Positions 11,831-24,589 of a DNA stretch of 64,000 nucleotides are shown piece by piece; the stretch's first letter is position 1; each line of letters starts with the position of its first letter. The position numbers and the translations under genes were made by a program. The notes beneath the pieces are model-generated. The model searched no databases, had not been told where the DNA came from, and worked only from the letters and a program-made list of their open reading frames with translations. This DNA is from Girardia tigrina. Lineage: Eukaryota; Platyhelminthes; Tricladida; Dugesiidae. The DNA is taken from NCBI GenBank assembly GCA_001938485.1, contig MQRK01213582.1, positions 1 through 64,000 on the forward strand, read 5' to 3'.

Positions 11831-13838
11831 ATGATTTGGTGTTTGATTTTGGAAATATTATTTTTAATCAATTCCATTAAATGTAGTTTCTTAGCTACAA
11901 TACAAGTTAATGAAAATGTCCACTACTATCAACCTTTATTAGACATTGAAAAGCTTTTGAAAGACAAAAAAATCATTTCTACCAACGAAAAGCCGGGAAA
12001 ATATAAAATTTATTCCTTAACAGACAAAAGTTCCTCATTTTATTTGATTGATAACAAATTGTCCCTAAATTCCATTATTGATAGGGAAAGCATTTGCCAA
12101 GATCTAGCGATAACACATAACAGTGATTCTTCTTTGGACGTTTCCAGTCGATACTTGACTAGAAATTCATGCAAAGGAGATGAATGTTGTACGATATTTA
12201 GCTTTCAAGTTGACTTAGGAAATCGAATTAGTTCTTATTATATACTCATCAAGATCATTGACCAAAATGATAACATTCCAAAATTTGTATCGTTTACGAA
12301 TCCTTATGCAACGATTATGGAAAACTCTCCTATTAATACAATAGTCCCCCTTCCGATAGCAGTAGATTCGGATAGTGAATCTTTTGGCATTAAAAGATAC
12401 ACAATTTCAAAGCCTTTTCTAGTAGGAAATCATTCGCATTTTATGATTATGGATAAATTGGTATCTGGAAAACCGCAGATGATCTTGTTAACGACTTTAG
12501 ATCGAGAAGTAACTCCTGAATATCGATTCACTTTGAAAGCTGTGGATCGAGAAATAGAGGACTTCCGGGAGAATCCTGGTGTTGAGGTTGAAATAAAAAT
12601 TGGTGATATTAATGATAACGCTCCGATTTTCGATAAAACATTCTATTCAGCTAGTATAACCGAACATTCGAAGATGATGAATGTTATTTCATTTTACATA
12701 ACGGATTTAGACGAAGGTCAAAATAAGTTCGTCACTGTGACAATTGAAGCAGAAAACGAAATCAAAGTTAACGAAATAAAAAATCTTTTTCAAGTCGAAT
12801 TTTCTCCTTCTTCTATGAGCGGGTCGGTCAGACTTATTGATGAAATTGATTATGAAAAACACGCCACAAAATATTCCTTTAATCTTCTAGCAAGAGACAA
12901 CGGAAGACCGTCTTTATCATCGTCTTCTAAAGTCATGATTCAAGTTTTAAATAAAAATGATCATGCTCCAGTTATAAAAGTCATTAGAAAAGGAGAACTT
13001 GTTTCTCGATCTATAACTATTTTTGAAAATGAACCTTCAAAAACCATTATAGCGTCGTTGCAAGTTTCTGACAGTGACAGTCGAACTGCGGATATTGAAT
13101 GCCAAATAGACGACACAAACCTAAATTTTGAAATATCCCCAAGTAACGAAATCCATCCTCTTGGTCTTTATAAAGAGTTTATTATTAACACTTTGAAACC
13201 ATTGGATCGCGAGGACGAAAGTAATCAATATTTACAAATCAAAATTCATTGTTCAGATCAAGATAAACTAAACTCTTTATCAACGAACTTTACAATTGTC
13301 GTTACACTTAATGATATCAACGATAATCCTCCAATATTTACCAGATCGAAATATCAAGGAGAATTGCTGGAAAACATTCAACAAGGTTTGGTGAAAATGA
13401 CCGAGCCGATTCAAACGCATGACAAAGATCACGGAAAAAATGCCGGCGTCATTTTCCAAATGGACACATCGAAAAATTCAACAGACTGGCAATACTTTAC
13501 TATTGATCCGGATTCAGGAAAAATATTCTCAAAAAATAGTATTGATTATGAAAAAAATCAAAGTTTCTCTTTCAATATTGTTGCGATTGACAAAGATCAG
13601 TCGAATCTGTCGTCCACTGCGCAAATAATAGTTCACATAATCGACGCAAATGACAATACTCCTGTGTTTGGGCTACCGCATTATACATTTTCTGTGAAGG
13701 AAAACGTACCCATCAATACTTATATTGGACAAATTGAGACATCAGACCTTGACTCTCGTCCGGAAAATAAATTCGTCCGATATTTTCACAAATCTTATAC
13801 GACTAACAACCAAGTTATACATGTTGATCAAAATACCG
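11831..13838 (+). CDS. Protocadherin-like cadherin, exon 1
   Basis: First coding exon of a cell-surface calcium-dependent adhesion protein, 669 codons plus one base. Residues 1-18 (MIWCLILEILFLINSIKC) are a signal peptide. Cadherin repeats follow, marked by the calcium-binding linkers DQNDN (about 144), DINDN (259), NKNDH (374, degenerate), DINDN (495) and DANDN (605). DRE/LDRE, A.D.D and DxD elements lie between them. The sixth linker is in exon 2. One large exon encoding most of the ectodomain and a seven-repeat total are features of protocadherins, particularly the delta-1 type. The exon ends at an AATACCG|GTAATA donor in phase 1. Reading through it gives a stop after 71 codons of non-cadherin sequence, while joining to 42091 restores a continuous repeat (DQNTG-KVRTIGPIDRE). 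Composition is less AT-rich than the introns. Partner and ligand are not predictable. Confidence 0.93.
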
Positions 13839-13859
13839 GTAATATTACTTTTTTGTATT

Positions 13860-15080
13860 TTAAATGCGTTTTTTTCTATATTATCTTTTTATATACACTC
13901 AAATCGGTTTATACGTGGTTCTTTTTTATGCGATTTTTTATTTGTTCGAATTATTTTGTGCAATTTGCACAAAAAAATCGCATAAAAACAAGATTGAGTG
14001 TACTCATAATCCAATACATTTTTATAAGTTCTAGGAATCTAGGAGAATTTTAATTTTTGTAATTAAATAAAGCAATTTTTAAAATTAAGGAATTAGATTA
14101 AATAATTTTAAGTTATTATTATTTTATTCTTTTTTTTAGTTTGAGATTTGATAGTGGGACATTTTTAGTTTAATTCATTGCACTCCCTGAGCGTCTATCA
14201 CCATGAATACATTGCTTAGTTTGAACCACTTTTCATTAATTGATCAAGATGAAATTTTGCTTATAAACTCAAATCCCGGTACATAATTTTAAAAGAAAAT
14301 TCAGATCGATTATTAAATTTTACTCAAAAAGATTTTAAATATAATTAATTACTCAATTAATAATTAATAAATTTTTATAATTAGAAATATAAGTTAATTA
14401 ATACGTATTAAATGATTATTAGAAAGATTATAATTATAAAATATAAATTCTAAGGAATATTTAAAATTGTGAATGGATATAGTGTGTTTGTTTGAGTGAG
14501 CTGAAATTGGAATTCTGATTCTTGCAACTATTTTGAAAATTGGTGTTTTATTATATTTGCGATAACTGATCATTCGAACAGAATTTAAATATTCAAAATT
14601 AATGAAAATTTAATAATCTGTTCTAATTTAAATTTAAAAAGTAATACTATAATGTGATTTCTAATATAAGTAATATTTTTCAAAAATTAAAATAAACACG
14701 TTTACAAAGTTTCCCGTTTAATTTGCAAAATATCTCAATGATTTTGCAATAAAATAAAAAATTAAAAAAATAATAATTAAATTTATTTTATGATCAATAT
14801 ATTGTTTTTCATTAAAAATATTTATAAGTAATTTTCAATTCTAAAATTTTAAACACCTTAAAATGACAAGTGAATTAAGCAATGATGTTCGAACTGGGAA
14901 CACATCAATTGGTCGTGGAAAAAATATATTTGTATTACTTAAATATTTTTTAATATTTTGGAGTAATACTTCTTGATGTTTACAATACAAATGAAGTAAT
15001 ATATTCGTGTACAATATTTCGCATTCAAAATTCATCTTTTTTGCATTAAATTTCGTCTTTAAAAAATATATTAGTAATTC
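13860..15080. other. AT-rich intron sequence
   Basis: No feature seen. An imperfect inverted pair of about 18 bases lies at 13897-13914 (CACTCAAATCGGTTTATA) and 13984-14005, of unknown meaning. Confidence 0.35.
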
Positions 15081-15430
15081 TTAAATTTTTCACCAAATCC
15101 ACCTGATGCTTATAAATTTTTTTATGTTGATGAATCAGGCTTTTTATCATTTAAAAAATCAATGTCGAAAATCAACACTCCCGCTTGAATTGTTGTTCCG
15201 ACGAAAATAGGCAGAAATATAACTTTAATTGCGACAATTAATGTTTGTGGCATCTTTTATACTTAAATATCCTCCGAAAGTATTACATCAAACGTTTTTA
15301 AAGGCTTCATTCAAGCGTTACAACTAAAGCTATTGCAGGAAAATATTCAGCGTACTTGAATTGTTTTTAAATAATGCTAGAATCCATAAAACCAAAGAAT
15401 TTGCTAATCTTTTTGAAGATTGTACCAGGT
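15080..15430 (+). pseudogene. IS630/Tc1-type transposase fragment
   Basis: Part of a DDE transposase of the Tc1/mariner/IS630 superfamily. It reads FFYVDESGFLSFKKSM (15115-15160), where the first catalytic Asp sits in VDE, and after stops FLNNARIHKTKEFANLFED (15362-15420). The usual form of the second block is (I/L)LDNARIHK, and here the catalytic Asp is Asn. The middle is frame-shifted and the third acidic residue is missing. No terminal repeats were identified. It is dead. Confidence 0.65.
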
Positions 15431-15910
15431 GGAAAAAAGCTCGGGAGCACGTGGACCTACTGTCACGGGGTCCGAGTTGTACTTATCTCGTGCAGTCTGG
15501 AGAATCATTGCTATTATATCGGCGATCGCTTTCTGTGTCGAATTGAACAACAGTTTTCTTTTAACGATAGTGACGACATCAAACGTCTTTCTTTTGTCTT
15601 GCTCATTATCATTGTCTTCTGATATTGACTAATGCTTAATTAAGAGACTTACTTCGAGATTGATCACTTCGCTCTGGAGAACAATTATAAAATGTTTCTT
15701 TAAATTATACACATTTATACTACAGCTAAATATACACTGCATATTATTGAATGAGTCAATTTGAAGTCTCTTTCATTTGTGGAATAACAATAACACAAAA
15801 CACTCGAAATTTTTATTTTCTTTCGCAAGAAAATTTATAAATCCAATGTTGCCGCGCAACATGTTATTTAAACAAACACTGGACTTTTCCAGAATTTTTT
15901 ATCACACAAA
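15431..15910. other. Unassigned GC-richer patch
   Basis: Sequence of mixed composition directly after the transposase fragment. It includes ACGTGGACCTACTGTCACGG and a palindromic TTGCCGCGCAA at 15850. No frame is protein-like. It could be a fragment of another mobile element. Confidence 0.3.
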
Positions 15911-17490
15911 AACAAAAAGCTTTTTGCAATTTTAAGCAAAAAACAATATATTTATCTATATATTTTTAATTAATTTTTTATTTACATTTTTATAATTAAA
16001 TCTGGAGTACTTTTTCTTGGTACTGGACACAACTTGATTTTTTTGCCTCAGACACCGAGGAAGCTTGATTAAAATTATAAACGATTCTTTTAGAACTGTA
16101 AGAAGTCTAGACTGACAAAGATTTTATAATAACATGTGTAGAAAATTATCTGCAACAGCTGAGGAACACTTTTAAATAAATATTTAATTAGTAAATATTT
16201 TAAAGTTTTATTTAAGTTTATTTAATGAAAATATTATATATTTTTTGAATTTTAATGGACGCATTTGAATTTAAAAAAGACGGATTTGAATGCAAAACCC
16301 TGCCAAAATCAATTATAATCTCATAATAATTATTAGGCCTCATTATTCATAAAATGTGCAATTTTTTACATCAAAATACTTTGATAATTATAATTCAGAT
16401 TAAAAGATAATAATTAGCAATTTTACTTCCTTGATTAGAAATACCCATAACCGCTTTCGAAGTTTCTCTTTGGTTTAATCGTCTTAAGAAGATTAAATGA
16501 TCAAATTTTAATATCTGAAAACTGTTGGGAATATTTTTGTTATTTTTTAAAAAAAATAATTCTATTTAATCTAAATTCTCAGACTGCAAGAAGTAAAATT
16601 AAAAAAAATTTCACTTATAAAAATAAATATTTTAAATTATATAATTTATTTCTTTTTATTTTGCTATTTCTTATTTCTTTATTTGTATAACTAAATAAAT
16701 ATATTGCTTATTTTGATATTAAAAATTAATTTAAGTGTAATGTGATCAAATTAATAAATTTTGTATTTACATTTATTATTTTTTTGTATTATGAATATGA
16801 CGTTCATTTTACAACATGTTATATTTCTTTCAGTAACAGTTGTCCCTTTATAATAGAATAGAGCTGGAAGTTCTCTAGGGAAAGCCTGTGAGGATGATCT
16901 GCGATATATTATAAATATGCTAATTGACATTAAATCAACATTTTAAAACTTAATGTGATAAAAAATAGGAAAGCTACAAAGCTCTAGTAAGGGATTGTTA
17001 GGTTAATTTTCACAAAGATGAAGCACCACAATCATCCTTGGAATTAAATCACAGTTTCCAAGGGGTTCTGTATCAATACACCTCCAATTGACAGAGTTTT
17101 CTGTTAAGATTTTATTCGTTGATAAATATAGTATTAGTTTTATTATATAAATAAATTAATAAAAATCTAGGAAATAAATTATAAAACTTGAGGAGTGATT
17201 ATAATTTAAATGATTTACATAAAATTGCTCTCCAAAATTTGATCCTCGTACAATTGCTCCCCAATTTTTTTAATAAGTCTTATAATAAATTTAAATTAAT
17301 TAGTTTCTATGATAGAATTTCGTAAAAATGTAAAAATTATTTTAAAGTTTAAAATTTAGCAAATTTTCAAAATTGAATCGGAAGAAAAATTTAATAGATT
17401 AATTTTGCGCGAAATAATTGAATTAAAAAGAAATTTGTTTAAATATATTAATTGTTGATATTAATAAAGATTTTGGTGTTAAATTATGAG
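15911..17490. other. AT-rich intron sequence
   Basis: No coding frame or repeat structure recognised. Short less AT-rich patches (16440-16500, 16850-16910, 17030-17100) have no identifiable content. Confidence 0.35.
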
Positions 17491-17491
17491 T

Positions 17492-18670
17492 GGACCTCCC
17501 ATCCCTTTTAATGGTGTTGAGCCGTAGGCTCTTTAGAGAGTCCACCCCAACTAAAAAGCACTAGCAGACTCCCGATAGGCCTCCAACGAGATTGTCAGCT
17601 TTCCGCTTACGATGTCTCTTCGGACCTCCAGTAAAAAACGACCAACCATGTTCGGGTGGTCCATGATTTAGCATTCATTTGGCCGTTCCTGTGGACTTTG
17701 AACAGCCAGCAAGGGGACTGTTGAAATTTCCTTTTTCAGATAACTCCGTTAAAAGGAAATTTCATACTTCAAAGGAGATCGTTTCCGAGAGACTCGTTGA
17801 AACATTTGTATTGACGGTCCGTACCTGAATACAGCTTGTAATTGTTGGATTGTCTTCCTTTTTCCTGGTATCGCCGATCAATTTTACCCCACCACACAAA
17901 TCGCCATCACAACAGTCACCTGCTTTTCTTCTTTGATTTTTCTGTGGAATTTGATTCGATTGATTTGCTTCTTCTGTGTGATCTTCCTTGTAGTGTCTGG
18001 TCAGCCACCCCACGGATGCATAGCTCCTGGAGCAGTACTGACATGGATAATGTTTCTGCTTGTCCGGTGCAGTTTCATGATCCATTGTGATGTCTATTGA
18101 GCTCCTTTTGTTCTGCAAAGGTCTTCTTGTAAAGTGCATAGTGAAATTTAACCATTTTCATTCTCGGTTTGATCAGTTGCGGAAGATCTTTGGTCTTCCT
18201 CCCTACGATACTCTTATTGCGGATTAAATGATCGAACCTGTCTCGCATTCGGAGTTGAGCGCTATCTGCTAATATGCTAATAACAGAGTTAACAGAGGCG
18301 GTTTCTCCAAACAACCATTCTGCATCAATTCTTAGGCATTCTTCGAGTTTCTGTTTGCTTCTTCCCGCGATCTTTAAATTGCATTTCATTGTGCTTTTCA
18401 GAATTCTTTGTACATATAGTTGACCTTCTCCTGTTACCAAGGGGACGTAGAATAGAAGCCGTCTCTGGGAAACGATGTTCATTGGATTATCTTATCCGAT
18501 ACTTATCGAGTCCATTCTGATATGATCTTTTTATCTACATTACGTGCTATTCTTGTGCACACGTTATGTAGGGCTTCAAGTTTTTCGATGAGGCTCTCGT
18601 TTGTACGGCAGTTCTGCAAGCCATAGTATAAGATAGGAAATATACAGATTTCTATCAGTGCATCTTTCAA
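17492..18670 (-). pseudogene. LINE 3' fragment with C-terminal zinc fingers
   Basis: The 3' end of a non-LTR retrotransposon, related to the longer copy at 50.57-53.6 kb. Reading leftwards from 18665: the C-terminal part of the reverse transcriptase (ALIEICIFPILYYGLQNCR and then HNVCTRIARN, about 18530-18665), a linker domain (18480-18180), and two C2H2-type fingers. The first is degraded (KKTFAEQKELNRHH, 18130-18080). The second is intact (HYPCQYCSRSYASVGWLTRH and then YKEDH, near 18055-17980), pattern C-x2-C-x12-H-x4-H. From 17760 to 17492 is a less AT-rich untranslated tail. The polymerase core and endonuclease are missing (5' truncation, common for LINEs) and at least two frame changes are present. 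Confidence 0.7.
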
Positions 18671-18935
18671 AATTAAGGTCTATGAACTGTTTCATCCACC
18701 CTTATATTCTCCAGTTAAAACATCAACGGACTACCATGTTGATTCATTGCTAAAAAATGTGTTCTCAAACCAAGTTAATGAAGACTCTAATAATTTATTT
18801 AACCCTGTCAAAGAATGGTTTGCATCTTAGAATATCGATTCCTTCTTCTATGAAATAGACCAGCTGCCAAGAAAATTGGAATTAGTTATTAATGTAGGCG
18901 GATAATATACTCATAAATTTTAATTTAAAGTTGTA
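18671..18935 (+). pseudogene. Mariner transposase C-terminal fragment
   Basis: Reads FHPPLYSPVKTSTDYHVDSL, then NPVKEWFASQ and IDQLPRKLELVINVGG. This is the third-acidic-residue region and C-terminal tail of mariner transposases (usual HPPYSPDLAPSDYHLF ... GI.KL..RW...I...G). It joins the LINE fragment with no gap, so one inserted into or next to the other. Confidence 0.55.
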
Positions 18936-19514
18936 TATGTTAAATATTATTTTTGTTTTTGTATAAAAAAGTTCTTGGAAAAAAGCTACAATGATTATGT
19001 ACGATCATAATAGTTATTTATTAATCCCATTAAACCTGACCTCCTATTTCTGATACATTTTGGACTTCTTTACAACTTCCGTTACTTATTTAACATACCG
19101 GGAAATTTAATAATTGTTTTTTTATTTATTATTATTTATAAATATTTAAATTCTTTATACGTATCTTAACGATATTATTGTTTTCTTCATTATTATTGTA
19201 CTATAGTCGCAAATTCTTTCGGAAAATACTATAATTAAAACTTACCTTATTCTTCTCTAATTATAAGTTTTGTATCCTTTGTTAAGAAATAAATTTTAAA
19301 AAATGAAAAATATGCGTAAATCTTTTGAGTGAGTTAAAACTACCATAAATATAACATATGTGTTAAAATTTAACTAAGAAATATTAGATTTCAAAAATAT
19401 TAATGAAATTTTAAAGTTTTATGCAAGTTAATAATAATAAATAAAAATAAAGTAGTGACATCAAAAATATAAGGAACCACATGAATCAAGATTCTATCCC
19501 GAATTCACATTTAT
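18936..19514. other. AT-rich intron sequence
   Basis: Nothing recognised on either strand. Confidence 0.35.
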
Positions 19515-19834
19515 TCATGAATTATTAGGAAACTTAAAATAAATAATTATCAGGGGAATATCTAGGAGCTTTTTGCGATTTGTTTGAAGGTTTATGGGAT
19601 TTAAGGGAACAACAGAGATACTTTGGAACAAAGTAGGGTTTCTACTTTTTAACATACTTGTAAATCTCCGACAAAAAATAACTTTACTGGTTCAATTAAA
19701 GTAGTTATAAAAGAAGACGTTATTGTTCCGTCAAATCCAGTAAAAATTCAACCAAAACGCCGCAAGCTCCTAGCTATTCCCAGTGATATTTATTTTTTAA
19801 GTTTCCTTTATTATAAGTAGTTTCTTTTTCATGA
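19515..19834. mobile_element. Foldback/MITE-like element with long inverted termini
   Basis: 320 bp with imperfect inverted repeats of about 60-75 bp. The left side has AGGAAACTTAAAATAAATAA, then GGGAATATCTAGGAGCTT. The reverse complement of the right side has AGGAAACTTAAAAAATAAAT, then GGGAATAGCTAGGAGCTT. Both arms start with TCATGA. The centre encodes nothing recognisable. Target duplications are not clear. A non-autonomous DNA element is the likeliest reading. Confidence 0.6.
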
Positions 19835-20743
19835 GATTTTTGAGTTATTTATTTTAAGTGTTGATTATTCGTTTAAGATAAAGTTACTTCCTATATTAGA
19901 TTAGATTATACAACAATGGAGGAACTTAAACATTCCCTTGTAACTGTAACTAGATATTAATATTTAGCTTTTCATACTCTCAACTGTATTTATTTCCCAT
20001 TATTATATATAACAATGAGATAATATTTTACGACATATGGAATTAATATGTCACTTTCCAGGGTTTGTAAGTTGTAAATTTACTCGAAGTTAAGTGCTTA
20101 AGTGTTCAGCAGAAATTTAAGTCGGTCATTTATTTTATGGTTCTTTTTTCTTAGATTTAGTTTATTATTTTCCCATGGAAAATGGGATTTTTTTCAGTTC
20201 TTCAACTATAAAAGTTAGAAAATAGAATCTCATAAAGAATTTATCTCTACATTAACCTTTCTTTAGGACAATAATATGTTCCCATAATTATGGGAATGTA
20301 ATGTAAGTATTGCTTTGATTTATAAAAAATAGCTTTAATAAGAAATTAAATTTTATATTTTAATAATTTCTATGTAAAGAGAAATAACACGAAATTGTTT
20401 CATATTTCCTTAAAATCGTCATATAAATTCAAGAATTATTTATATTTAAACTGACGTACTAATAAGAGTTTTATTGCTGGAATTTTTACTTTAATTCAGT
20501 TATGACTACATAATTTATTTAATTTTATACGTTTTTTGTTTACACAAAATGGTTTTTGTGTAAATATTACAAATTTAATTTTTGCATTGTCGGTAATAAA
20601 ACTCTTTAGTATTCTTCTCTGCAAATATCTTTGAAGATATTGGGCAAAATGTGTTATAAAATAGACCTAAACATCTTTAATTATATGTTGTTTTACGAAC
20701 GGTAACTTCGTTTTGTTTAGAAATGATTTTATATTTATTTATT

Positions 20744-20745
<2 letters not shown>
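19835..20745. other. AT-rich intron sequence
   Basis: No gene or element seen. Confidence 0.35.

Positions 20746-20796
<51 letters not shown>
20746..20796. repeat. (AT)n microsatellite
   Basis: About 25 uninterrupted AT dinucleotides. Confidence 0.95.
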
Positions 20797-20797
<1 letters not shown>

Positions 20798-21035
20798 ATT
20801 GTGATAAAACAGAACATTTATTTATTTTTGAAACACAATAATTACTTATAAACAAATAATATTTTTATTTTTGTAACACATGAAAAATATTTTACATAGT
20901 ATATAAAATTACATTGCAATTATTAACTAGTAAATCAAAATAAAACATTTTTGTATATCGATTCTTTATGCCGACAGAGCTCTTTTGGTCAACAGAAAAT
21001 TTATATTTTTTGTTATCTTTTGTAGATAGGAAAAT

Positions 21036-21355
21036 TTATATATCGTCTAAATACAAATCTACCTCTTTCCAGTTTAAATTACTTAAAGCTTTTATCTTAA
21101 CTTTTTGAAACGTTGCTGGTGCCGCCGCAATTCCAAATGGCATTCTCTTGAAACAGTACTGGCCGTACTTTGTTGAAAATGATGTTTTGATTTTTGATTC
21201 ATTATCAAGTTCCACTTGATGGTATGCGTTTCTTAAATCGATTGTGCTAAAATACTTTGCTCCATTTAGTGTATTCAGCATTTCCTCAACATTAGGCGTT
21301 AGAAATGCAGGCCTATCTGTGATTTTGTTTAATTGACGAAAATCTATTTTTAAAG
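21036..21355 (-). mobile_element. Fossil Ty3/Gypsy-type reverse transcriptase fragment
   Basis: An old fragment of an LTR-retrotransposon pol gene, family Ty3/Gypsy by its reverse-transcriptase fingers/palm motifs (KIDFRQLN, FSTIDLRNAYHQVELD, MPFGIAAAPATFQ, DLYLDDI). It is only about 320 bp of a multi-kilobase element. No LTRs, gag, protease or integrase are visible. Broken by truncation on both sides and long dead. Its right edge joins directly to unit B of the small-peptide family. Confidence 0.8.
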
Positions 21356-21665
21356 TTTTAATTTTATAATTTTGGTAATAACTTTATCTACATATTAATT
21401 TAATTTTTAAAATGATTTTATTTAAAGAAAAAACATTAATTTAAATAATTTATAAATTAGTTAAAAGTTATTTACTTTATTCAAATTTTTGATATTAAAA
21501 TTTGAAATGATTTAATATTTTAAAAGTTTTTAATGGCTTATTTTGTAATTTAAAATGCAAACTGTGCTCGAAAAACATCCAAAATATCAGTTTTCCATCT
21601 GGTTGGCCAAAGACATTAACAAATACAAAACTCAAAGTACAAAATTCAACATACCAACTTTTCAA
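21356..21665 (-). repeat. Small-peptide family, truncated unit B
   Basis: Contains the family leader exon (GTATGTTGAATTTTGTA...CAACCAGATGGAAAACTG, then ATATTTTGGATG) and the GTAAATAAC donor with an intron start closely similar to unit A (TTACCAAAATTATAAAATTA). Where unit A continues to its acceptor and peptide exon, this copy runs into the Gypsy fragment at about 21355. No TATA-like box is obvious upstream. Confidence 0.6.
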
Positions 21666-21695
21666 ACTTTTTGCTACCTTTTTAATAACCTTTTT

Positions 21696-21772
21696 AATTT
21701 AATATTTTACTTTCTTTATAACATTTTAATTTAATATTTTACTTTCTTTATAACATTTTAATTTAATATCTT
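21696..21772. repeat. Tandem repeat, 36-bp unit
   Basis: About two copies of TTTAATTTAATATTTTACTT followed by TCTTTATAACAT. Confidence 0.8.
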
Positions 21773-22590
21773 ATTTCTTGTTTTTATATTAATAAATAAT
21801 ATAATAATTTTTTATATTTACAAATAAAAATATAATTAAATAAATTTTAGATGTAAATAAAAATACATTAAAACATAAATAGAAGAAAAACATCGTTTTC
21901 TTTTTTAAACAAATTTATTTTTAAATAATAAAATTTACATTACCCAACAATAATAAATTTATTATAAAGCATGGAAGAAAAAAGCCTAAACATTTCTATT
22001 TAATGCATTTTAAACATTTACGGTTAATCGCAAAACGTTTTTTGCCAAAAGTTTTTTTGAATTCTTAGTTCGATCAAATTTTTGCATAATCATTTATTGT
22101 CTTCGAAAATGAGTAAGTGTGCAAAGTTTGCAGAAAATTGGAAATTTTAGTAAAAAACCTTCAAAAATAGCTTTCTAAATTCCATGGATACATTGTCTTA
22201 TACAACATATAATAAATACAACATATATAGAAAGTAGTTTAATAAAAAGTAAACTTTAAACCTTTTGAAAACTAAAATAAAATTATAATTAATTCTATTT
22301 TTAGTCTAAATTATGTTAAAAAATGTGAAGCTCCAAATTGGGTTAAAACAATCTTTATACTTTAATAAAAAATAGATTTTCTTAATTTTCCCAAAATAAA
22401 TTACAAAAATATATGTGTGAAAAATTGAATTTGAACTTACCTTGGTAGAATAAATTCAAATTATTTATTTAAAAAAAACAGGTATATATATATAAATATA
22501 AATGTAGCGAAAATTCCTAATCAGTCTGTTTCTCGTTAATAATGTTATGTTTTATCATGTTCTGGTTTATCTTGTACTGTTTTATCCGGT

Positions 22591-22612
22591 ATATATATAT
22601 ATATATATATGC
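22591..22612. repeat. (AT)n microsatellite
   Basis: Eleven AT units. Confidence 0.85.
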
Positions 22613-23680
22613 ATAATATTAACTTCGAATAAATATCTAAATAAAGGTTTTAGAATTTTGCCCTTCGCCATTAAAACATTTAGAGATAACAATATTTAAT
22701 AACTTTATATTTCATTATTTACAATATTATATTTTTGAATAATTATAATAATTATTTTGATTATGATCGCACTATTAATTGCACTTTTGTCATTAATTTA
22801 TTTCGTGTATTATATCAATGTTACTTTTATAAAATATTTTAAAATAATTCTAAACCCACCAAATTAAAATTATTATTAAATATTATTAACTATTAATAAT
22901 TATAAATAGTAATAAATTGTTATTTTTCAAGAATTTATGTTTAATAAAATTATTAACTTGTTTCAATCTCAAAGTAATGTTCGGAATAGAGTTTAAAATT
23001 TATATTTATATTTCGAAATCACAATTCATAATTTAAATGTTATTAGATGATACTTGAGGGACAACATTTACACAAACACGAGTAAAGAAAGATTAGATGA
23101 GTAAAAATAAATCATTAAATATTCTATTCTGAAGGATGTAATGTATTACGAAGAGTATTCGCAAAAGTATTTCTAGTTCCTAACATCTTTGAATGGCATA
23201 TGTAATTTAAGCATCCCCTCAATTAATTCGAAAACGATTTGTGGATTACAAGTTAATGTCGTTTATAAATTTAATTGTCTAGGGGTGTATAAACTCGTAC
23301 ATTCGAGACACAAATCCTCCTCTCAAAACCCGGATTAGTGAGTATTCAAAATCAAGTCGATCAAGTAAGGTTCTTGGATCTTAGGTTACATTATAAAAAT
23401 AGAATCTCTTCTGTTTCAAAGGATGAGTTTTCTGTTTTACAGAAGGACTTTGATTCCAGTTATGAGAAATACATATGTGAATTATTATTTATTAGACACT
23501 GAAACATTTAAAAAGCAAAATTTTAGGACGTCTCACTTAAAAATAAAATTAAATATTCTAATTCCCACCATTTTACATATATCTCAATTGATATTTAAAT
23601 TAACAGTTAAAAGCTTAATTGATAAATTCTACTTCCTGATATTATATTAAGGTAAAAAAGCAAAATACGATTAATTCCAT

Positions 23681-23705
23681 ATATATATATATATATATAT
23701 ATATA
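23681..23705. repeat. (AT)n microsatellite
   Basis: About twelve AT units. Confidence 0.85.
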
Positions 23706-24212
23706 CTTTTAATAATTTAAATTATAATAAATTAAATTATTTATTTACATATACAGACGACCTCCTTGTCAATTATCTTAAATTTTTTAAAGATAATTAT
23801 CATTTCAAAATAAAATTTGTATTTTTTATTAAGATAATAATATTTTAATAACTTTAATAAGATAATAATATAATAATTTTTATTAGGATACTATTTAAAC
23901 TAATACAAACTAGTTTTAAAAAATAAAACTCATTCATTTTAGTTGTAACTGCCATCTTATTTTAATCACGAAATATAAATCAAAAAAAACTATTTATGAC
24001 TCTTAAAATAACTTCTTTGATCAAATTTGTCTAAGGGACAAATAAATAATTATTTAAGAAAAAACTAATGATATTTGAATAGATCTGCAACAAAAATACT
24101 ACCAAATAAATATTTTTCTTTTTAGATTTAACAAAATAATTTAATTTTTAACAAAATAATTAATTTATAGCAGTTTATTTTACATAAAGACAAAATCAGG
24201 TAAAAATACTGG

Positions 24213-24221
<9 letters not shown>

Positions 24222-24249
<28 letters not shown>

Positions 24250-24329
24250 NNNNNNNNNNNNNNNNNNNNNNNNNNNNNNNNNNNNNNNNNNNNNNNNNNN
24301 NNNNNNNNNNNATATATATATATATATAT
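24222..24329. repeat. (AT)n microsatellite interrupted by an assembly gap
   Basis: AT repeats flank 62 undetermined bases (24250-24311). The true array length is unknown. Confidence 0.9.
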
Positions 24330-24589
24330 CTTTCAGGTTATAGAGGCTGAGCCCCAAAAGTTTACACTACATATCCAGAAATAAATGTTCCTTTTTCTAT
24401 GTACTTGTTTTAGATTTTGTATTGACCACCATATAGTCCTTATCAACTCTAAGTATTTCCCACAAAATTTTAATACAAAAAAATTAAATCAAAATTTTTT
24501 AATATTTTAATTTTTTAACACATTTTAATATTAAACAAAATTTTCACTCTGTAAATTTCTCGAAGTTAATAAGAAAAATAAAAGAATTT

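Larger units (their letters stand above)
21773..24221. other. AT-rich intron sequence
   Basis: No coding or mobile feature recognised apart from the (AT)n runs. A less AT-rich patch at 23140-23470 shows no protein-like frame. Confidence 0.35.

Noticed and set aside
13839-14053. Continuation of cadherin exon 1 to the stop at 14051
   Set aside because: The cadherin pattern breaks exactly at a GTAATA donor and resumes at 42091 in the correct phase.
15431-15910. Solo terminal repeat of a retroelement
   Set aside because: No matching partner, defined ends or target duplication could be seen, so it is left unassigned.
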